In this document: in pieces, positions 4,502 to 9,701 of the stretch
How the letters are laid out: every line of letters begins with the position of its first letter
How positions within the stretch are numbered: position 1 is the first letter of the stretch
The notes under the pieces: generated by a model
Seen by the model: only the letters and a program-made list of their open reading frames with translations
What the model was told of the DNA's origin: nothing
Database searches by the model: none
Assembly: GCA_903869975.1 (NCBI GenBank)
Contig: CAIQBF010000031.1
Location: 1-9,701 of the forward strand
Origin: an uncultured bacterium
GTDB taxonomy: Bacteria; Patescibacteriota; Minisyncoccia; Phycocordibacterales; UBA9973
Length of the DNA: 9,701 bases
Reading direction: 5' to 3'
Position numbers and translations under genes: made by a program

Positions 4502-7313
4502 AAAGCAGAAATTGACGCTCGAAGATTTGAAGACCGCTGTGCCTGTTGCCGCTGCAGCTGCTACTGCTACAACCACTGCTGCACCGACCCCGACGGCCAC
4601 CGTCCTCTCTGCCGTAGCAACACCCGCTCCTACATCTACTCCTTCTATCCAATCATCATTGCCGCCGACAGGGCCGGTATCTTCGAAGCAGGTATTGAAG
4701 CGTGATGGCACGCGAGCTCCTTTCAATGCGGATCGCATCAACAGATCCATCGAGCGTGCCACCTACGGACTCTCGAATCCGCTCGAAAAGGTCATGCAGA
4801 TCGCATCGGAGACAGAGCTCACTATCTACGACGGCATTACGACGGAAGAAATGGACCAGGCCACCATCAACGCGGCGCTTCAGAACGCACAGTACGACCT
4901 CGACTACGACAAGATCGCAACGCGTCTTCTCCTCAAGACAATCTACAAGAACGTTCTTGGTACGTACGACACAAAAGAAGAGCTCGTGACGATGCACAAG
5001 GCGCACTTCCAGCACTATGTACGTCTTGGTATAGAGCTCGGTTTGCTCGACAAGCGTCTCAAGGCTTTTGATCTCGATGAGCTCGGCCGACACCTCAAGC
5101 TCGACCGCGATGAGCTCTACAAATATTCCGGCGCATCGACCATGCTTGATCGCTATCTCATCAAGGACGCCGACAAGAAGCCACTCGAAACCCCGCAATA
5201 TTTCTGGATGCGTATCGCTATGGCTATGGCGATGCCTGAAAAAGACAAGATGGGCATGGCTATCAAGTTCTACGACAAGATGTCGAAGCTTGAGTATCTC
5301 TCGGCTGGTTCTACAAACATCGGTGCGGGTACGAACCGTTCAAGCCTTTCAAACTGTTACCTCATGCAGGTAGAGGACGACATGGCACATATCGGTAAGA
5401 CAGTCTCCGATGTGCTCATGCTCTCGAAAGCAACCGGTGGTATCGGTCTTGCAGTCACGAAGCTTCGCGCAAACGGCTCGATGCTCAAGAGCAACAACAC
5501 GGTATCAAGCGGTCCGGTTCCATTCATGCACATCATCGACTCCGCCGTCCGCGCCGTACAGCGTGGAGGTAAGAAGAAAGGCGCACTCTGTTTCTATATG
5601 GAGAACTGGCACTATGACTTCCAGGATTTCCTCGACCTCAAGCAGAATGCCGGAGACGATTACCGCCGCACTCGTACTGCGAACACCGCCGTCTACATGT
5701 CTGACGAATTCATGAAGCGCGTGAAGACAAACGCTGATTGGTATCTCTTCGATCCAAAAGAAGTGCCTGACCTCGTCGAGCTCTACGGCGAAGCATTCAG
5801 TAAGCGCTACCAGGAATACTGTGAGATGGCAGAGAGAGGAGAAATCCAGCTCTGGAAGAAGCTTCCGGCTGCACAGCAGTACAAGACGATCCTTGTTTCC
5901 ATGCAGACGACATCGCACCCATGGCTCACGTGGAAAGATACGATCAACGTCCGCGCACTCAACAACAACACCGGCACGATTCACTGTTCCAACCTCTGTA
6001 CAGAAGTCACTCTTCCGCAGAACAAGGACAACATCGCTGTCTGTAACCTCATCTCGCTCAACCTTCCGCGTCACCTTGTGGGCAAGCAGATGGACTGGAT
6101 GCGTCTTGAAGAGTCCACTCGTCTTGCGATTCGCCAGCTCGACAACCTTGTCGATGTAAACGAGCCGCCAATTCCTGAGGCCAAGAAAGCTGACAGCGAG
6201 AACCGCGCACTCGGACTCGGACTCATGGGTCTCTCTGACACTATTGAACAGATGAGCTACTCGTACGAGGATCCACAGGCGCATGATTTCGTGGACAAGG
6301 TGTTTGAGTTCATCAGCTACATGGCTATCGACGAGTCTGCAAATATCGCAGCAGAAAAGGGAAGCTACAAGAACTTCCAAGGTTCCGGATGGTCTAAGGG
6401 TCTTGTGCCTGTCGACACGCTCGACGGTCTTGCGAAGGCTCGCGGTGTTGCGCTCACCGTTGCCGCTGGTAGTGTCCGCGGAGTTCCTGAAATAGATTGG
6501 GACACGCTTCGCCAGAAAGTACGAAAGGGAATGCGTAATGCGACCGTCATGGCTATTGCTCCAAATGCAAACATTGGTCTCGTTGCCGGAACATCGCCAG
6601 GTATCGACCCACGCTTCGCGCAGATGTTCTCACGCAACAAGATTTCCGGAAAGTATCTTGAGATCAACCCAAACCTCGTGCACGATCTCAAACAGAACGG
6701 ACTCTGGGACAAACACCAGGAAGAGATTCTTGTGAACCACGGAGATTTGCAGATGATCGATGGTATTCCAGATGAGATCAAGCGCATCTACAAGACGAGT
6801 TTTGGAACCTCGCCATACGCATTCATCGAAGTTGCCGCACGCGCTCAGAAATGGGTAGACCAGGCAATCTCGCGCAACATGTATCTCTCCGCGCGAGACA
6901 TCGACAACGTCATGAATATCTACTCGACCGCATGGGAAAAGGGATTGAAGACGACCTACTACCTCCACATGCAGCCGAAGCACACAGCAGAACAGTCCAC
7001 GACCAACGTGAACAAGGCTACTGCTATCGGAAAGAAAGGATTCGGCGCATTGTTCTCAGACAAGAGTGCGAAAAAGGAAGCTCCTGAGGTCGTCGCTGCT
7101 GTCGAGACTCCTACTGTCGAGGCAGTCGCTCCCACTGTTGAAAAAGTAAAAGCTATTGAAGAGAAGATCGAAGTAGCAGCTGCTCGTGAAGCGGAAAAAC
7201 CAGTATCCGAACCGCTCACTCCAGCTCCTCGTCCGTTCAGCTCCGTATCCAATTTCAACCTTATTCTCCCTGAAGACCCAGCTGAGGCCATGACTTGCGA
7301 AGGCTGCCAGTAG
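4488..7313 (+). CDS. nrdA: Class I ribonucleoside-diphosphate reductase, large subunit
   Basis: NrdA reduces ribonucleoside diphosphates to deoxy forms, using a radical passed from NrdB. In the 941-residue product, residues 68-158 form an N-terminal ATP-cone (VLKRDGTRAPFN start), which senses ATP/dATP. The ten-stranded barrel follows, with all expected residues: Cys290 (SNCYL) and Cys519 (AVCNL) as the redox pair, SNLCTE at 501-506 giving Asn502, radical Cys504 and Glu506, and Tyr824-Tyr825 for radical transfer. The tail ends in CEGC (Cys937/Cys940), the shuttle cysteines that re-reduce the active site. Two regions are odd: residues 18-66 are a low-complexity Ala/Thr/Pro tract, and about 860-920 a long Ala/Glu/Val/Pro linker, making the protein longer than the roughly 760-residue E. 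coli form. I chose ATG 4488; the in-frame GTG 4416 would add an implausible hydrophobic stretch. nrdB starts 41 bases downstream without a terminator between, so the two are surely one operon. Confidence 0.97.
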   Translation: MPSPEKQKLTLEDLKTAVPVAAAAATATTTAAPTPTATVLSAVATPAPTSTPSIQSSLPPTGPVSSKQVLKRDGTRAPFNADRINRSIERATYGLSNPLEKVMQIASETELTIYDGITTEEMDQATINAALQNAQYDLDYDKIATRLLLKTIYKNVLGTYDTKEELVTMHKAHFQHYVRLGIELGLLDKRLKAFDLDELGRHLKLDRDELYKYSGASTMLDRYLIKDADKKPLETPQYFWMRIAMAMAMPEKDKMGMAIKFYDKMSKLEYLSAGSTNIGAGTNRSSLSNCYLMQVEDDMAHIGKTVSDVLMLSKATGGIGLAVTKLRANGSMLKSNNTVSSGPVPFMHIIDSAVRAVQRGGKKKGALCFYMENWHYDFQDFLDLKQNAGDDYRRTRTANTAVYMSDEFMKRVKTNADWYLFDPKEVPDLVELYGEAFSKRYQEYCEMAERGEIQLWKKLPAAQQYKTILVSMQTTSHPWLTWKDTINVRALNNNTGTIHCSNLCTEVTLPQNKDNIAVCNLISLNLPRHLVGKQMDWMRLEESTRLAIRQLDNLVDVNEPPIPEAKKADSENRALGLGLMGLSDTIEQMSYSYEDPQAHDFVDKVFEFISYMAIDESANIAAEKGSYKNFQGSGWSKGLVPVDTLDGLAKARGVALTVAAGSVRGVPEIDWDTLRQKVRKGMRNATVMAIAPNANIGLVAGTSPGIDPRFAQMFSRNKISGKYLEINPNLVHDLKQNGLWDKHQEEILVNHGDLQMIDGIPDEIKRIYKTSFGTSPYAFIEVAARAQKWVDQAISRNMYLSARDIDNVMNIYSTAWEKGLKTTYYLHMQPKHTAEQSTTNVNKATAIGKKGFGALFSDKSAKKEAPEVVAAVETPTVEAVAPTVEKVKAIEEKIEVAAAREAEKPVSEPLTPAPRPFSSVSNFNLILPEDPAEAMTCEGCQ

Positions 7314-7354
7314 TCTGTAGAGTGCTCTTTATTCAGAAGTAACGGACCAATATT

Positions 7355-8371
7355 ATGCTATTAGGAAAACCAGAACCAAAAGATACCTCGCTTCACCCCA
7401 TGAAGCACAAGTGGGCCTACGAGCTCTACAACCAGGCAGTGCGCAATACCTGGTTCCCGCACGAGATTCCGCTCGGCGAAGACCTGAAAGACTGGGCAGA
7501 AATGACCGAAGACGAGCGTCATGCTGTCGAGTTCTTGATGGCATTCTTCAACCCAGCTGAGCTCATCGTAAACCGCGCACTTGCACTCGGCGTGTATCCA
7601 TACCTCAAATCACCTGAGTGTCACTTATACCTTGCCAAGCAGATGTGGGAAGAGGCAAACCACTGCGTTGCGTTCGAATATGTTCTTGAGACATTTCCTG
7701 TCGACCGCGAAGAGCTCTACAAGGTGCACACCATCACCCCGTCGATGATCGCAAAGGAAGACTTCATCAACAAATACCTCAAGCGCATGACGGAAGTCAC
7801 GCTCGATATCGAAAGCGACGAAGGCAAGAAAGATTTCATCCGTAACCTCATCGCGTACTCGATCGTGATGGAAGGTATCTGGTTCTACTCCGGATTCATG
7901 GTGGTGCTTTCGTTCCGTCAGCGCAACAAACTCCGCAACTTCGCCTCGCTCATCAACTGGGTGATCCGCGACGAGAGCTTGCACTTGAAATTCGGTATGA
8001 CGCTCATCCTTCACATTCTCGAAGAGAATCCGTCACTCCTTACACCTGAATTCGCTGAAGAAATCCGCAATGTTGTGATCGAAGGCGTCGAGCTCGAAGT
8101 CGCATACAACAAGGACCTCTTCCCGAACGGCATTCTTGGACTCAACTCCGACTATGTGAACCAGTACGTTATGTACGTCGCCGACCGCCGTCTCGAAGAA
8201 CTCGGCATGCCGAAGCACTACAACGCATCGAACCCTGCAAAATGGATGTCGACTGCGACCGATGTGTACGAACTCGTCAACTTCTTCGAAGCGCAGAACA
8301 CGGCATATGAAGTGGACGCGAGTGGGCACACAAAGGAAGGAGGTGAGGTGAAGAAAGACGAGCAATTCTAA
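7355..8371 (+). CDS. nrdB: Class Ic-type ribonucleotide reductase small subunit (Phe replaces radical Tyr)
   Basis: NrdB carries the dimetal cofactor that starts radical chemistry in NrdA. The 338-residue ferritin-like helical protein shows all six metal ligands: Glu69 (NPAELIVN), Glu100 and His103 (WEEANH), Glu173 (VMEGIWFY), Glu207 and His210 (RDESLH). Two substitutions define the type: the first ligand is Glu where E. coli has Asp, and residue 107, seven after Glu100, is Phe where a radical tyrosine would sit. Class Ic proteins such as that of Chlamydia trachomatis have this pattern and use a Mn(IV)/Fe(III) centre in place of a tyrosyl radical. As I recall the Chlamydia numbering (E89, E120, H123, F127, E193, E227, H230, Y338), every residue here, including Tyr318, is offset by exactly 20. 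Trp33 fits the conserved WxP tryptophan. The position matching Chlamydia Tyr222 is Trp202. The tail after 318 is short and charged. It follows nrdA by 41 bases, with no Shine-Dalgarno sequence. Confidence 0.96.
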   Translation: MLLGKPEPKDTSLHPMKHKWAYELYNQAVRNTWFPHEIPLGEDLKDWAEMTEDERHAVEFLMAFFNPAELIVNRALALGVYPYLKSPECHLYLAKQMWEEANHCVAFEYVLETFPVDREELYKVHTITPSMIAKEDFINKYLKRMTEVTLDIESDEGKKDFIRNLIAYSIVMEGIWFYSGFMVVLSFRQRNKLRNFASLINWVIRDESLHLKFGMTLILHILEENPSLLTPEFAEEIRNVVIEGVELEVAYNKDLFPNGILGLNSDYVNQYVMYVADRRLEELGMPKHYNASNPAKWMSTATDVYELVNFFEAQNTAYEVDASGHTKEGGEVKKDEQF

Positions 8372-8374
8372 ATT

Positions 8375-8383
8375 TGCTACAAT
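8375..8383 (+). promoter_or_regulatory. Extended -10 box giving a leaderless mRNA
   Basis: TGC-TACAAT is an extended -10 element (TG at 8375-8376, TACAAT at 8378-8383) that ends 6 bases before the ATG at 8390, so the transcript should start at or beside the start codon. No -35 box is seen, which is usual for extended -10 promoters. It begins 4 bases after the nrdB stop. Confidence 0.6.
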
Positions 8384-8389
8384 ACGTCT

Positions 8390-8836
8390 ATGAACGTATA
8401 TACAATAGACCGATCCCTGATACATTTCTTCCGACGATGGTCGGAGCCGATGGCGAGGTTCGGTCTTTTTGTTGTCTTTTTTTGGTTTGGAGCTTTGAAA
8501 GTCCTCGGACTTTCTCCGGCGAGCTCGCTTGTACAAGCGCTGTTTGAACGGACGATCCACTTCATGCCGTTTGGCGTGTTTCTGATCGCATTCGGTTTCT
8601 TTGAGATGCTTATCGGCATACTCTTCCTGATCCGCGGTGCTGAGCGAGTCGTGCTGCCGCTGCTTCTCGCGCATATGATCACCACCGTCATGCCGCTCGC
8701 GCTCGTCCGAGAAGCGACTTGGCAGGGCATGCTCGTGCCGACACTTGAAGGGCAGTATATTATCAAAAACCTTGCCATCGTCGCCGCTGCTATGGGTATT
8801 GCCGCGAACCTTTCGCCCATCGCGGCCAAGAAATAG
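8390..8836 (+). CDS. DoxX/DUF417-like four-helix membrane protein
   Basis: The 148-residue product is an inner-membrane protein with four predicted spans, at about 22-40, 59-81, 86-105 and 123-142. The first span ends in FFWFGALKVLG, which resembles the WxGALK motif of the YkgB/DUF417 branch of DoxX-like proteins. The last span starts with EGQYIIKNLAIVAAA, like the GRYxLKNL segment of that group. The short basic N-terminus (RSLIHFFRRW) should stay in the cytoplasm. The biochemical role of this branch is not established; DoxX relatives have been tied to redox stress and quinone or thiol chemistry, which I cannot show here. It follows nrdB by 18 bases but has its own extended -10 promoter, so it may be expressed both with nrdAB and alone. 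The methyltransferase gene follows by 17 bases. Confidence 0.75.
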   Translation: MNVYTIDRSLIHFFRRWSEPMARFGLFVVFFWFGALKVLGLSPASSLVQALFERTIHFMPFGVFLIAFGFFEMLIGILFLIRGAERVVLPLLLAHMITTVMPLALVREATWQGMLVPTLEGQYIIKNLAIVAAAMGIAANLSPIAAKK

Positions 8837-8853
8837 TATTCGCGTATTCATCT

Positions 8854-9507
8854 ATGAGAAAGATACTTGAGATTGGCGGCGGGACAACCCCGTATTTTAT
8901 CCGCTTTGAAGTTCCTCAGTCGGCAGATTCCACATACGTGTGTCTCGATATGAATGAGAAGCGACTCAAGCAATCCAAGGAGGCTCTGGAGGCTATGCGT
9001 CGCCGTGGAGCTGTCTGTCCTAGCGCTGCGGAATTCACCGTTCACGATGGCACAAGCCTTCCGTTTCCCGATGCTTCGTGCGAGGAAGTCGTGCTTTCAA
9101 ATGTGCTCTCGGCGCCCATCCATTATCACTGGGACAAGAAAGGGGAGAACGTCCTGCTCCGAAATGAGAGCGGCGTTATTTCGCGCCCGATACGAGGCAG
9201 CAAGAGCGACGGCGATCTTTTCTTCCGCGAGCGGAAGCCGCTCATATCAGAAGCCATGCGCGTGCTCAAACCAGGAGGCCAGCTCACGGTATATACCGAC
9301 CTCCTTATCTACGGCCAGCATTCATACGAGAAGATTTTGCGCGACCTTGCTGCCGAGGATTCGGTCGAGTACCGCTTCGACAGCGCCGAGGGTGCGCGGA
9401 TAGATACCCTGAACGAACAGCGTAAAAAAGGGGGGAAATACTGCTACTGTTTCGACGCCGATCTGCTTCCTGAGAGCTCAGTCCACAGATTTGTAAAAAT
9501 CCGTTAA
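8854..9507 (+). CDS. Class I SAM-dependent methyltransferase
   Basis: The 217-residue product is a Rossmann-fold methyltransferase that should take its methyl group from S-adenosylmethionine. Motif I is ILEIGGGTTPYF (4-15), the acidic residue at the end of strand 2 is Asp32 in YVCLDMNEKRL, motif HDGTSLPFPDAS (64-75) resembles the adenine-binding loop, EEVVLSNVLS (77-86) is strand 4, and EAMRVLKPGGQLTVYTDL (133-150) is the hallmark post-motif region. Between strand 4 and that region lies an insert (88-125) rich in charged residues, which may shape the substrate site. The C-terminus (YCYCFDADLL) is unassigned. The substrate cannot be inferred; the family includes small-molecule, lipid and protein modifiers. 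It follows the DoxX-like gene by 17 bases and is probably co-transcribed. The promoter of tRNA-Glu overlaps its last codons. Confidence 0.85.
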   Translation: MRKILEIGGGTTPYFIRFEVPQSADSTYVCLDMNEKRLKQSKEALEAMRRRGAVCPSAAEFTVHDGTSLPFPDASCEEVVLSNVLSAPIHYHWDKKGENVLLRNESGVISRPIRGSKSDGDLFFRERKPLISEAMRVLKPGGQLTVYTDLLIYGQHSYEKILRDLAAEDSVEYRFDSAEGARIDTLNEQRKKGGKYCYCFDADLLPESSVHRFVKIR

Positions 9508-9519
9508 AAGTGTTACTAT
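9491..9519 (+). promoter_or_regulatory. Promoter of tRNA-Glu
   Basis: TTGTAA (9491-9496) lies exactly 17 bases before an extended -10 box TGT-TACTAT (TACTAT at 9514-9519). Transcription would begin near 9526, about 11 bases before the tRNA. The -35 half is inside the 3' end of the methyltransferase gene. Confidence 0.65.
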
Positions 9520-9536
9520 ACGGAAGTATTTTTTCT

Positions 9537-9608
9537 GGCTCTATCGTCTAACGGTTAGGACACGGCCTTTTCAAGGCTGTAATCCGGGTTCGATTCCCTG
9601 TAGAGTCA
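9537..9608 (+). tRNA. tRNA-Glu(TTC)
   Basis: The 72-base sequence folds as a cloverleaf. The acceptor stem is GGCTCTA/TAGAGTC with one G.T pair, the anticodon stem CGGCC/GGCTG encloses TTTTCAA (anticodon TTC), and the T loop is TTCGATT. The T stem CCGGG/CCCTG has one C.T mismatch at its second pair. The discriminator is A and the next bases are CCT, so CCA is not encoded. Confidence 0.95.
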
Positions 9609-9614
9609 CCTTTT

Positions 9615-9655
9615 AGTGCTAGCTCGAGAAACATAAAAATTCTTGAGCTGGCACT
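9615..9655 (+). other. 16-bp hairpin after tRNA-Glu
   Basis: Bases 9615-9630 pair with 9640-9655 around a 9-base A-rich loop. The two imperfect pairs are G.U in plus-strand RNA and would be A.C mismatches in minus-strand RNA, so a plus-strand transcript is indicated. It starts 7 bases after the tRNA and may end or process that transcript, but no T-run follows, only CTATATTAATT. Confidence 0.55.
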
Positions 9656-9673
9656 CTATATTAATTACTATTG

Positions 9674-9682
9674 TGTTATAAT
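9674..9682 (+). promoter_or_regulatory. Perfect extended -10 promoter giving a leaderless mRNA
   Basis: TGT-TATAAT is a perfect extended -10 element (TATAAT at 9677-9682). It ends 8 bases before the ATG at 9691, so the transcript should start about two bases before the start codon. No -35 box is present because the hairpin occupies that place. Confidence 0.65.
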
Positions 9683-9690
9683 ATAAATAT

Positions 9691-9701
9691 ATGAATAGTC
9701 A
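9691..9701 (+). CDS. Start of a gene cut by the window end
   Basis: ATG AAT AGT CA (Met-Asn-Ser...) follows a perfect extended -10 box by 8 bases. This is the layout seen at other starts in this window. Only three codons are visible, so nothing can be said about the product, and the call rests on the promoter alone. Confidence 0.45.

Noticed and set aside
4241..4762. A long minus-strand frame across the nrdA start, Val/Ala-rich.
   Set aside because: It is the antisense of the Ala/Thr/Pro tract of nrdA and of the promoter region, and has no start context of its own.
311..9507. Possible recoding of TGA, because none of nine genes ends in TGA (six TAA, three TAG).
   Set aside because: With TGA recoded, in-frame TGA would be frequent, yet all genes, including the 941-codon nrdA, read through without one. 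Nine stops are too few to call a bias.

Overview
The window looks like chromosomal DNA of a small-genome bacterium. A member of the candidate phyla radiation (Patescibacteria, Paceibacteria-like) is my best guess. This rests on style, not on a marker gene: many short genes resembling no common family, three scattered tRNAs without an encoded CCA end, no convincing Shine-Dalgarno sequence before any gene, several promoters so close to the start codon that the mRNA should be leaderless, and long alanine/threonine/proline-rich tails on a core enzyme. The standard code fits: the 941-codon gene reads through without an in-frame TGA.

Left part (1-4144): an unexplained RNA hairpin; tRNA-Val(GAC) on the minus strand; an exported lytic-transglycosylase-like protein with many cysteines; a 140-residue protein of unknown function; a small secreted protein on the opposite strand, the two separated by back-to-back terminators; a 245-residue mostly helical protein of unknown function; and, convergent with it, a stand-alone ADP-ribosyltransferase-like domain of the type found in phage and conjugative-element polyvalent proteins, next to tRNA-Ser(CGA). 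Most of these are single-gene units with their own promoter or terminator.

Right part (4145-9701): a 343-base spacer carries a good promoter and a structured leader with a possible 32-codon upstream reading frame. Then come nrdA and nrdB, the two subunits of a class I ribonucleotide reductase, which makes deoxynucleotides for DNA synthesis. NrdB has Phe in place of the radical tyrosine and Glu as the first metal ligand. All its metal-ligand spacings match the Chlamydia trachomatis class Ic protein as I remember it, so a Mn/Fe cofactor is predicted. A DoxX/DUF417-like membrane protein and a SAM-dependent methyltransferase follow, then tRNA-Glu(TTC), a long hairpin, and the promoter and first codons of a gene that runs off the window.

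The most interesting items are the class Ic-type reductase with its unusual low-complexity extensions, the solitary polyvalent-type ART, and the repeated layout of an extended -10 box 6-8 bases before the start codon. I saw no CRISPR array, insertion sequence or obvious defence system.
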